A DNA stretch of 20,593 nt from Firmicutes bacterium UBA5388 (GTDB taxonomy: Bacteria > Bacillota > UBA4882 > UBA10575), in assembly GCA_002409975.1 (NCBI GenBank), contig DHOO01000033.1, forward strand, positions 15,265 through 35,857, read 5' to 3'. Below, in pieces: positions 1 to 6,093 of the stretch; within the stretch, counting starts at the first letter, position 1, and each line of letters opens with the position of its first letter. Under the pieces are notes generated by a model, which saw nothing but the letters and a program-made list of their open reading frames with translations, did not search any database and was not told where the DNA came from. Position numbers and translations under genes: made by a program.

Positions 1-87
1 AAAATGTTTTCCCAGTGCTTCTGCTATTTGACTACGACATGAATTATGGACACAAATAAAAGCTACCTTTGGCTTAATGTTACTCAT
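1..87 (-). CDS. arsC: Arsenate reductase ArsC, thioredoxin-linked LMW-phosphatase type (N-terminus only)
   Basis: Only the first 29 codons are inside the window; the gene runs off the left edge. The visible protein starts MSNIKPKVAFICVHNSCRSQ. It contains the phosphatase-loop signature C-x5-R (CVHNSCRS) right after a beta strand, as in low-molecular-weight-phosphatase-fold arsenate reductases of Firmicutes (pI258 ArsC type). These reduce arsenate to arsenite using a Cys triad recycled by thioredoxin; the two later Cys are outside the window. The ATG follows a strong AAGGAGGG site. It lies 16 nt after the stop of the Acr3 fragment, so it is the distal gene of the arsR-led cluster. With the neighbouring Acr3 pump broken, arsenite export would need one of the CSCS permeases or a pump elsewhere. 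Confidence 0.85.
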   Translation of the reverse strand, partial: MSNIKPKVAFICVHNSCRSQIAEALGKHF

Positions 88-103
88 CACACCCTCCTTG
101 ATG

Positions 104-403
104 TTATTTTGCTAGTTCGAACCACCCTCTTGTCTTATTTGCTATTCTAACGAGAATAAGCATTACTGGAACTTCAACTAACACTCCTACGACCGTGGCA
201 AGAGTTGCTCCTGGATCTAGCCCAAATAAGGAAACAGCCACTGCCACCGCAAGCTCAAAGAAGTTTGAGGCTCTGATCATGCCTGCCGGCGCCGCCACAT
301 CATGAGGCAGTTTCCACAGCTTTGCCCATAGATAAGCGATGAAGAAAATCAAAAAGGTTTGAATAATTAATGGCACCGCTATTAAAAGGATGTGAAATGG
401 ATG
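104..403 (-). pseudogene. acr3: Acr3 arsenite efflux pump, C-terminal fragment
   Basis: The roughly 100 readable residues match the last quarter of Acr3-type arsenite permeases: an ILLIAVPLIIQTFLIFF helix, then LPHDVAAPAGMIRASNFFEL, VAVSLFGLDPGATLATVVG, a VEVPVMLILVRIANKTRGWF ending and a stop. Full Acr3 proteins are about 350 residues with ten membrane helices, so most of the pump is missing, including the helix carrying the essential Cys. Homology continues upstream of the first possible start (GTG at 376) to about position 403, and the frame closes at a TGA at 434-436. The break falls on the stop codon of the DUF2703 gene (409-411). A deletion that fused the DUF2703 gene to the acr3 tail explains this best. 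The fragment is probably non-functional. Confidence 0.8.
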
Positions 404-408
404 ATCAA

Positions 409-939
409 TTAATCCCCCTTTCTTTCTAAAGCATCAAAAAACCGTCGCAGATTATCGGGTAGCTGATACTCATTCCTGATGACAGTGTTTGCTTTATGTT
501 CACTGTAAACTGCTTTAAGAATAGCATTAATAATCATCGCTTTGGGCGGTTCCGTATATTCAACACCTTCATATACCCATACCCGACAGTCAATGTCATC
601 TCCACAAAGGTCTCCGCATTCTCGGCAGGTAGATTCCTTAACTTCCAGGTTAATATCAGTACCATTAATCCGAATAGTCGGCGAGCTTAGAAATTGATGT
701 TTGATCGCCAGTTCTTTTGTAGTAACATTAATCTTATTTACTACGATTTCAAAACCGGCAGCCTCTAATACCCCTGACACTTCATCAATTGCTTGAGTAA
801 GGTTGTTGTCTGCTCCTTGACACCTGGTACAAACACTTAAATCCAAATATAGAAAATCAATCAAAAGCCGCTTTTTCTCCTGTTGAGGAGGACAGCATGC
901 GCTGCCCCCCGAACAACATCCCGTAAAATTGTTACTCAT
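409..939 (-). CDS. DUF2703 (DF-family) Cys-rich thioredoxin-fold-like protein
   Basis: This 176-residue protein starts with a Cys-rich tail (C8, C9, C15, C16). A strand and the CxxC motif C37-T-R-C40 follow, in the context FLYLDLSVCTRCQGAD. Next come the SSPTIRING stretch typical of thioredoxin-like folds (residues 85-93, with the cis-Pro type position) and a second Cys cluster at C105, C108, C112 and C118. The arrangement matches DUF2703, whose relatives sometimes carry selenocysteine at the CxxC; here both positions are Cys. The biochemical role is not established. Its place beside permeases, a small redox protein and arsC suggests metalloid binding or dithiol reduction. The start overlaps the preceding gene by 8 nt, so the two are probably translationally coupled. 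Its stop adjoins the Acr3 remnant. Confidence 0.8.
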   Translation of the reverse strand: MSNNFTGCCSGGSACCPPQQEKKRLLIDFLYLDLSVCTRCQGADNNLTQAIDEVSGVLEAAGFEIVVNKINVTTKELAIKHQFLSSPTIRINGTDINLEVKESTCRECGDLCGDDIDCRVWVYEGVEYTEPPKAMIINAILKAVYSEHKANTVIRNEYQLPDNLRRFFDALERKGD

Positions 940-1351
940 TAGCTTTTCCTCTCACTTTTTCAAGAATTTTAACTATCTCTTTTGGTTTTAGAACCTTTCC
1001 TGATGAAACGACCTTTTCGTTAATAACTAAGGCTGGAGTCGACATTACTCCATATCCTGTAATAGCCGATAGGTCAGTAACCTTCTCGATGTTTGCTTGC
1101 AAACCCATTTCTGCTAGCGCCAGTTTCGTGTTTTCTGTAAGGGTAACACAATTTTTGCATCCCGAACCTAAAATCTTAATGCTCATTGCACCCTCAATAA
1201 AAGTTTTATTCTCCTCGCTTGTGTTGCAGCTCCCATCAGCGCAACCGCAACTACAGCTTTCAGTTTCTTCGATAATCTCCATATTGCAGCAACCACCTGA
1301 TTTTTTTTCACCGAGTAAACCACTAAAGAACCCTTTTTTCTTACTCATCAT
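932..1351 (-). CDS. Small redox (TM0996/MTH895-type) thioredoxin-like protein with Cys-rich N-terminus
   Basis: The C-terminal half (from about residue 57) is a TM0996/MTH895-type glutaredoxin-like domain: MSIKILGSGCKNCVTL with C65-K-N-C68, then a GVMSTPALVINEKVV stretch (cis-Pro in TPAL) and a VKILEKV helix. The N-terminal 55 residues are an extension with a basic start and Cys at 21, 22, 33, 35, 37 and 42, which looks like a soft-metal or metalloid-binding tail. Two ATGs in tandem follow AGGAGGG; the second (1348) has the better spacing. The gene lies 14 nt downstream of the permease gene and overlaps the DUF2703 gene. Such proteins are commonly found with UPF0718 permeases, and a role in passing metal(loid) or electrons to the permease is inferred. 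Confidence 0.82.
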   Translation of the reverse strand: MMSKKKGFFSGLLGEKKSGGCCNMEIIEETESCSCGCADGSCNTSEENKTFIEGAMSIKILGSGCKNCVTLTENTKLALAEMGLQANIEKVTDLSAITGYGVMSTPALVINEKVVSSGKVLKPKEIVKILEKVRGKANE

Positions 1352-1365
1352 ACGCCCTCCTAAAT

Positions 1366-2292
1366 TTACATTATTATATTAAATACATATCCTGTTGCGA
1401 TGGCAACGAAAAGGATACATAAAACAAAAGCAATCAGCATTTTTTTCTTGAAAATAGAGCTAAGTAGTGATATTTCAGGAATACTTGCTCCCGCGCCGCC
1501 GATAATAAGCGCAATCATCGTACCGTAACCGACACCTTTTCCAATTAGTATACCCGCAATAGGGATCATCGTTTCTGTTCGAATATACATGGGAATACCT
1601 ACCAGCGCAGCCAGAGGTACTGCCCATATATTATTTGCCCCTGCAAACTTAGAAAGCAATTCGGTTGGTACAAATTCATAAATAAAGGCGCCGATCCCCG
1701 CCCCAATTAGCAAGAAGACTAAAACACCACGGAACAAGCTAAAAGCATCTTTAAATGCATATTTTACTGCCGTTAGATTTTTTTGCCCAAATGTACCCTG
1801 TAGCTTTTCCCAAACCACCTCATCTTGTTGACCACCTTTAATCGACACTCTTTTTACCTCTTTCTCAAAACCCAGTCTGTCAAGGATAAGCCCTGCCAAT
1901 ACTGCAAAGATAAAAGTAGATATGGTATAAATCAAAGTCGCCTTTAGACCGAAAAATGTAAGAAATAACGCAATTATTGCCGGGTTTAATATTGGTGAAG
2001 TTAAAAGAAACGACACTATACCTGAAAAGGGAGCGCGACTTTTAATGAGTCCCACCAGGATTGGTACAGTTGAGCAGGAGCAAAATGGAGTAACCGCTCC
2101 TAACAATGCGCCGAAGATACTATTTAGACTCTGTCGTGGTGTTGTTAATACCCTTTGTATTTTCTCTTTAGATATATATATCTGTAGCATTGCTACCAAA
2201 AAACTGATGCCGATAAATAATAGCAATAGCTCACCAAACAAATAGAGGAATGTTCCCCCTGCTCGCCATAGACTCTCCACTGAAAACACCAT
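1366..2292 (-). CDS. CSCS-motif permease (UPF0718/ArsP-like), second copy
   Basis: This 308-residue polytopic membrane protein has about eight hydrophobic segments. The family signature TPFCSCSTVPILVGL (C71, C73) lies at the end of the second helix block and is repeated as a structural half near GVPMYIRTETMIPI (around residues 230-245). This is the UPF0718 / ArsP-type permease family. Members export trivalent organoarsenicals, and the conserved Cys are thought to bind the metalloid. A central cytosolic loop (about residues 140-165) is charged. The ATG is preceded by AAAGAAGG at suitable distance. The protein is shorter than and clearly diverged from the other permease in the cluster (3952-4983), so this is not a recent tandem duplication. 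The substrate is uncertain; methylarsenite-like thiophilic compounds are a reasonable guess. Confidence 0.85.
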   Translation of the reverse strand: MVFSVESLWRAGGTFLYLFGELLLLFIGISFLVAMLQIYISKEKIQRVLTTPRQSLNSIFGALLGAVTPFCSCSTVPILVGLIKSRAPFSGIVSFLLTSPILNPAIIALFLTFFGLKATLIYTISTFIFAVLAGLILDRLGFEKEVKRVSIKGGQQDEVVWEKLQGTFGQKNLTAVKYAFKDAFSLFRGVLVFLLIGAGIGAFIYEFVPTELLSKFAGANNIWAVPLAALVGIPMYIRTETMIPIAGILIGKGVGYGTMIALIIGGAGASIPEISLLSSIFKKKMLIAFVLCILFVAIATGYVFNIIM

Positions 2293-2296
2293 TAAG

Positions 2297-2467
2297 CTAA
2301 CCTTCTTTCCTAAATTTTAAAACTAAGTAATCGTTCACGCTGGCTACCGCTCCCGTACATGAAGTAACGAAAATCAGAGCCGGATGAATCGACCGCAGGA
2401 TTTCCTTAGGTAGAAAGTTAGCCTTGCTAGAAATATCGACACCGATACCTTCGTCTGCAAGCGCACA
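2297..2467 (-). pseudogene. Coding remnant between ccdA and permease, possibly ArsC-like
   Basis: An open frame of 56 codons without a usable start runs between the CcdA-like gene and the permease. It reads ALADEGIGVDISSKANFLPK, then EIL and an ALIFVTSC strand. That pattern loosely resembles the middle of LMW-phosphatase-type arsenate reductases (GIDIS...P...EIL...DLVITMGC). A good GGAGGTG site and ATG-TGC lie just upstream at about 2466-2482 but in another frame, as if the 5' part had been deleted or shifted. The ArsC assignment is weak; what can be seen is a protein-like stretch that no longer starts. Confidence 0.3.
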
Positions 2468-2483
2468 TTACCCACACCTCCAA

Positions 2484-3185
2484 TCAAAACCCTAAATAAA
2501 ACAGATAAAAAGCGATTAATACTATCATTAACCCCATCAAAATTCTTAGGCTTTCGCTTACCCTGCCATATTTCTCACTTGATGAGAGCTTGCGTACAAA
2601 ACCTACCGACGTACCAGCAATCAACACCAGAAAACTATGGCCTAAAGAATACAGCGTCAAAAGCAATATTCCCCATAAAAGGCTGCCTTCTTTTGCCACG
2701 ATAGCAAGTAAAACGACTAAAACAGGAGTCGCGCAAGGTGATGAAAAAAAGCCGCCTAAAACTCCGGCAAAAAGTGCTCCCCAAAAGCCTCGTTTAGTAT
2801 TCTTATTAATAGCATAAGAAGAGGGAATAAAGTTAAAAATCTCCCAGATCTGCAAAGCCATTAACAACATGAGCACACCAAGAAGTATATACCACCAGGA
2901 GCCGGTTCCTTGCATGAGTCTTCCCAGAAGAGAAGCAACTGTGCCTAAAATGGTAAAAGTGACAGCCATCCCGATCGAAAACACCACTGACAACCAAAAA
3001 GCCTTTTTGGCATCCCGTTCTCCACTACCTCCTACATAACCGATCACAAGGGGTACACTGGTAAGCGCACAGGGAGTAATAGAAGTTATTATTCCGGCAA
3101 CTAATGCCAGGAGCGGAGCCAGCCAGATATTTGCGGATATAGAAGCTGAAATAGAGTCAAGCCACTGATTTGCTACTGTAGCCAT
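2484..3185 (-). CDS. ccdA: CcdA/DsbD-type transmembrane electron carrier
   Basis: This 233-residue protein has six predicted membrane helices and the two hallmark Cys motifs of the family: ITPCALTSVP (C39) in the first helix and SSPCATPVL (C151) in the fourth. CcdA-type proteins take electrons from cytoplasmic thioredoxin and pass them across the membrane to extracytoplasmic thiol proteins. The start ATG overlaps the stop of the thioredoxin gene by one base (TAATG), so the two are coupled. The natural partner is that membrane-anchored thioredoxin (3185-3724). In this cluster the pair probably supplies reducing power outside the membrane for metalloid handling or for keeping the permease Cys reduced. 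Cytochrome c maturation is less likely, as no other Ccs genes are present. Confidence 0.88.
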   Translation of the reverse strand: MATVANQWLDSISASISANIWLAPLLALVAGIITSITPCALTSVPLVIGYVGGSGERDAKKAFWLSVVFSIGMAVTFTILGTVASLLGRLMQGTGSWWYILLGVLMLLMALQIWEIFNFIPSSYAINKNTKRGFWGALFAGVLGGFFSSPCATPVLVVLLAIVAKEGSLLWGILLLTLYSLGHSFLVLIAGTSVGFVRKLSSSEKYGRVSESLRILMGLMIVLIAFYLFYLGF

Positions 3186-3724
3186 TATTCTAGCCCCATC
3201 TCCTTCAGCACACTCAACATCTGCTCTTTAGTCATTCCTCCTTCATGAGTGGTGAAAACATGTTCCCCAGTCTCCCTCAGTGAAAACAGCTTCATCTGCA
3301 TAACTTCATCTTCTTTAGGTTTGTATGGCTTACCCTTTGCATCAAATAATACTTGGGTTGGAATCAGACTTATTGGGTAACCTTCAGCTAATGCCTGATC
3401 TTTCCACACATCCACAAACTTAATAATTGCCTTTCCCTGCAGCTCCTCATTTAATTCCTTTAAGACTGGAGCCATTTCCTTACAGGGAATACAAGAATCC
3501 GCGCCGAAATCAATAATCATCGGAAGCCCGTAGGACTTTAGCTTTTCAAGCTCTATCTTCTCCGTCACATGCAAAGCAAAGTCAGGATTGCTCCCCACAT
3601 AATCACTGTCTTTTTTATCATTCTTGGCAACCCAGATACCAACTACAATACACAAAAGCAAAGCTGGTATGATGATTCTTGTAGCCATACTTTTTTTGGA
3701 TTTCATAGTATTTCCCTCACTCAT
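3185..3724 (-). CDS. Membrane-anchored extracytoplasmic thioredoxin
   Basis: This 179-residue protein has a basic N-terminus, one hydrophobic segment (about residues 14-33) without a lipobox or clear cleavage site, and a thioredoxin domain. The active site is DFGADSCIPCKEM (C78-I-P-C81). A cis-Pro stretch follows (PISLIPTQVLFDAKG), and then a C-terminal helix. The extracytoplasmic location is inferred from the single N-terminal anchor. The ATG at 3724 is preferred over an in-frame GTG at 3733, which lies immediately beside the GGAGGG site. The stop is fused to the ccdA start. It probably receives electrons from CcdA and reduces a substrate at the outer face, perhaps a pentavalent arsenical or the adjacent permease. 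The stop of a truncated upstream frame overlaps this start (TGATG). Confidence 0.87.
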   Translation of the reverse strand: MSEGNTMKSKKSMATRIIIPALLLCIVVGIWVAKNDKKDSDYVGSNPDFALHVTEKIELEKLKSYGLPMIIDFGADSCIPCKEMAPVLKELNEELQGKAIIKFVDVWKDQALAEGYPISLIPTQVLFDAKGKPYKPKEDEVMQMKLFSLRETGEHVFTTHEGGMTKEQMLSVLKEMGLE

Positions 3725-3816
3725 CAATAACACCCTCCTTGATCATCCCTCCATGAGCAGCCACATTTTCCACTGCTCGCTTCTTGAATCCCACTATAGT
3801 TAATAGCTTCCTCCGG
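3724..3816 (-). pseudogene. Truncated Cys-containing reading frame ahead of the thioredoxin gene
   Basis: About 30 codons without a start end in SSGKCGCS and a short GGCY tail. The TGA overlaps the thioredoxin ATG by one base, the usual arrangement of coupled operon genes. Upstream the frame closes at 3817-3819, just before the palindromic element at 3839. This may be the 3' stump of a lost operon gene or simple chance. I do not recognise the family. Confidence 0.25.
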
Positions 3817-3838
3817 TTATGATTTGTATTTACATTAA

Positions 3839-3950
3839 GGAATTGCATAATTCACTTATTTAAGATTTAACCACAATATATTGATAGCCTAATATTAGTC
3901 AAACACTATATATTGTGGTTAAATAGAATTTTTGGTAATTATGCAATTCC
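3839..3950. repeat. Palindromic element, copy 1 (intact, 112 bp)
   Basis: The two arms are mirror images in a block pattern. GGAATTGCATAATT (3839-3852), a 12-nt variable spacer and ATTTAACCACAATATAT (3865-3881) are matched exactly by their reverse complements at 3908-3924 and 3937-3950, again with a 12-nt spacer. The central 26 nt contain CTAATATTAG. No ORF fits inside. It lies between the permease gene (the TGA overlaps the outer GTGAGGG flank) and the thioredoxin gene. Diverged copies lie at 7998-8297 and 19998-20109. The pattern fits a non-coding miniature mobile element (MITE-like); an RNA hairpin that attenuates the operon is the alternative. Confidence 0.75.
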
Positions 3951-3951
3951 C

Positions 3952-4983
3952 TCACATCAAAAGAAAACCAAAGGCATTAAAGACGTAACCGATGATGATT
4001 ATGCCTAGGGTCACAATCCCCACAAAGATGGCTAACAGTTTTATCTTAACGACTTTCTTTAACATAATCATCGAGGGCAGCGACAGCGCAGTGACACCCA
4101 TCATAAAGGATAGTGCTGTACCAAGTCCTACTCCCTTGGCAACCAAGGCTTCCGCAATCGGTAATGTCCCGAAAATATCAGCATACATCGGAACTCCGAC
4201 AATGGTTGCTATGAGCACAGAATACCATTTGTCTTGACCTAGGACAGCGGTTATTAATGGCTCTGGAATATAATTATGGATCGCAGCGCCGATGCCAACA
4301 CCGATCAAAATATAGAGCCATACTTTTTTTATGATCTCCGACACTTGATCCTTAGCAAATTCTATGCGGTCGCTAGTAGTTAAATCTGCCTGCTCAATTT
4401 CCAGCATCTTATTACTCTTGTTACTAAAAACAAAGGACTCCACATACTCTTCAAGTTTTAATTTGCTAATGATCGTTCCCCCAATAACCGCCAGGGCAAC
4501 ACCTACCACCACATAGGCAATGGCGATTTTCCAGTTAAAGATACTGGCCAGTAAAATAATAGACGCCAAATCGACCAGCGGTGAAGAGATTAAAAAGGAA
4601 AAGGAAACCCCAATTGGTAGCCCGGCACTGGTAAAGCCAATAAATAAAGGAATAGAGGAGCAAGAACAAAAAGGGGTAACAGTTCCCAGTAAGGCCGCCA
4701 ATATATTGGCGGAAACCCCTTTAAACCTACCCAGGATTTTTCTGGTCCTCTCCGGGGGGAAAAAGCTTTGAAGATAGGAGATCATGAAGATTAAAACAGA
4801 AAGCAGGATAAAGATTTTAATCACATCGTAGATGAAGAAATGAATACTTCCTCCCACTCTACTATTTACATCTAATCCAAATATATTTTTTACTAGTAAA
4901 GTCACTAAATCGTGAAGCCATTTCATTTTGAGTAATTGATTATTTAGCCAGGCAAATATAAACAACAGATCAACTCCTAACAT
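3952..4983 (-). CDS. arsP: CSCS-motif permease (ArsP/UPF0718 type), first copy
   Basis: This 343-residue membrane protein has about eight to nine hydrophobic segments. The family motif TVTPFCSCSSIPLFIGF (C106, C108) is near residue 101, and the second-half counterpart GVPMYADIFGTLPIAEALV lies near residues 260-285. These are hallmarks of UPF0718/ArsP permeases, known for efflux of trivalent organoarsenicals. An N-terminal amphipathic stretch and a cytosolic loop (about residues 175-215) are specific to this copy. The ATG lies within the last codons of arsR (7-nt overlap), without its own clear ribosome site, so translation is coupled to the repressor. Being directly behind ArsR, it is the most likely primary efflux protein of the operon. 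The gene symbol rests on family only; the substrate is not proven. Confidence 0.82.
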   Translation of the reverse strand: MLGVDLLFIFAWLNNQLLKMKWLHDLVTLLVKNIFGLDVNSRVGGSIHFFIYDVIKIFILLSVLIFMISYLQSFFPPERTRKILGRFKGVSANILAALLGTVTPFCSCSSIPLFIGFTSAGLPIGVSFSFLISSPLVDLASIILLASIFNWKIAIAYVVVGVALAVIGGTIISKLKLEEYVESFVFSNKSNKMLEIEQADLTTSDRIEFAKDQVSEIIKKVWLYILIGVGIGAAIHNYIPEPLITAVLGQDKWYSVLIATIVGVPMYADIFGTLPIAEALVAKGVGLGTALSFMMGVTALSLPSMIMLKKVVKIKLLAIFVGIVTLGIIIIGYVFNAFGFLLM

Positions 4984-5288
4984 TTTTTAGAGCATTGACT
5001 TTGATTTTGGATGTTATCTCCAATGCCAGCAAAAAATCCTTTTATCACCTTCAAGTTATCCTTGTTAATCGAATACTTCATCCAGACCCCATCACGCCTA
5101 CTATCCACTAGACCGCTCTCGCTTAAAATTTTCATGTGGTAGGAGAGAGTAGGCTGCGTGATCTGGAACTCTTCCAGAATCGTACAAGCGCAAAGCTCGG
5201 CTTGGGACAGCAGATCAAATATTTTAACCCTGGTTTCATCCGCTAGAGCTTTCATTAATAAAGCGTAATTACTGTAGTCCTTCTCCAT
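4977..5288 (-). CDS. arsR: ArsR-family metalloid-responsive repressor
   Basis: This 103-residue winged-helix protein of the ArsR/SmtB family has an ALADETRVKIFDLL first helix, a Cys pair in ELCACTILEEF (the arsenite-binding alpha-3 position; compare ELCVCDL of classical ArsR), a QPTLSYHMKILSESGLV recognition helix, and a VDSRRDGVWMKYSI wing. Extra Cys in the C-terminal tail (QCSKKC) may serve as further ligands. The start at 5288 is chosen because GGAGGTG sits 6 nt upstream; the earlier in-frame ATG at 5303 would bury this site. The gene is the head of the minus-strand cluster, with a consensus promoter overlapped by a palindrome at 5332-5374. It presumably releases DNA on binding As(III) or Sb(III). 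Confidence 0.92.
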   Translation of the reverse strand: MEKDYSNYALLMKALADETRVKIFDLLSQAELCACTILEEFQITQPTLSYHMKILSESGLVDSRRDGVWMKYSINKDNLKVIKGFFAGIGDNIQNQSQCSKKC

Positions 5289-5331
5289 TTTACTCACCTC
5301 CATACTAGTCTTATATAACGGATATAGACGT

Positions 5332-5367
5332 TTATCTATGCCTAATTATATGCCTAGATATAGATAA
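5332..5367 (-). promoter_or_regulatory. Probable ArsR operator
   Basis: A perfect 8-bp inverted repeat, TTATCTAT (5332-5339) and ATAGATAA (5360-5367), brackets the -10 box. Inside it is a direct repeat ATGCCTA at 5338 and 5350. Placement across the promoter core is ideal for repression by the ArsR made from it. A second imperfect dyad (ATAGA at 5324, TCTAT at 5335) lies next to it. Confidence 0.65.
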
Positions 5368-5374
5368 GTGTCAA
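5345..5374 (-). promoter_or_regulatory. Consensus sigma-A promoter of the arsR operon
   Basis: Reading the minus strand, TTGACA (5369-5374) is followed after 18 nt by TATAAT (5345-5350); both hexamers are perfect. The distance to the arsR start is about 57 nt. Confidence 0.85.
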
Positions 5375-5520
5375 TCTCTTTTTTAACTAAGCAGTCCATA
5401 CAAATTGGCAGGAATATATGAAAGATTCCGCCTAAAAATTTAAATCGAAGAGGTTCTTTTAGAGTAAAATGATGGCTAGCGGTTAAAATAACAAGGAAAA
5501 GAGGGAAAGGAGGAATAGAT

Positions 5521-5868
5521 CTGTCTGTTATTGAAACATCAGTGCAGAAATACCAAAAATGCATTGATGAATGTCACCGTTGTATGCAAGTTTGCGAAGA
5601 GTGCTTTGAGTCTTGCCTAAAAGAAGAGGATGTTAAAGCCAGAGCTAAGTGTCTATCACTACTGCGAGCTTGTTCGGAGATCTGCTCGATAGCAGCTCGG
5701 TTTATGTCCGCTAATAGTGATTTTGCCCAACAAATCTGTGGCGTTTGCGCTAATATTTGTGAGGCCTGCGCTAAAGAATGCGCTATGTTTAAAGATAACC
5801 ATTGCCAGCAGTGCGCAGATGAATGCCGAAAGTGCGCTACCGAGTGTCGGAATATGGCAAACATGTAG
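5521..5868 (+). CDS. Four-helix-bundle Cys-rich (DUF326/Csp-type) copper-binding protein
   Basis: A small protein built of Cys-lined amphipathic helices: YQKCIDECHRCMQVCEECF, then LLRACSEICSIAARF, QICGVCANICEACAKEC and HCQQCADECRKCATEC. The CxxxC/CxxC spacing is that of DUF326 four-helix-bundle proteins such as the copper-storage protein Csp, where the Cys point into the bundle and hold Cu(I). The cytosolic location is inferred from the lack of a signal peptide. The AAAGGAGG site (5506-5513) is 7 nt from an in-frame CTG at 5521, giving an N-terminus (M)SVIETSVQKYQKC. The first GTG (5542) is 28 nt away from that site, so I prefer CTG; a GTG start would remove 7 residues. It is divergent from arsR and could share its control region. 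Confidence 0.85.
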   Translation: MSVIETSVQKYQKCIDECHRCMQVCEECFESCLKEEDVKARAKCLSLLRACSEICSIAARFMSANSDFAQQICGVCANICEACAKECAMFKDNHCQQCADECRKCATECRNMANM

Positions 5869-6093
5869 GCTAAGGTTTTGCTGTACAGTATCCTCATATA
5901 AATCTTCGGGAACAAGCTTGTCAAATCTAAAAGCAGAAGGTCTTGTGTCAATATCTGTTGATTCAAGCCCTTCTGCTCTGAAGTTATTAGTTAAATAATA
6001 TTGACTCCCTGATCATACAGAAAAACCGGTAAAAATCCGGGCCGGTGTCCGGGACTTGGAATAAACTTTTTACTTTCAATGTGAAATAGAATC

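Noticed and set aside
5932..5977. Inverted repeat AGCAGAAGG/CCTTCTGCT after the Cys-bundle gene
   Set aside because: The loop is 28 nt and no T-run follows on either strand, so it is not a convincing terminator.
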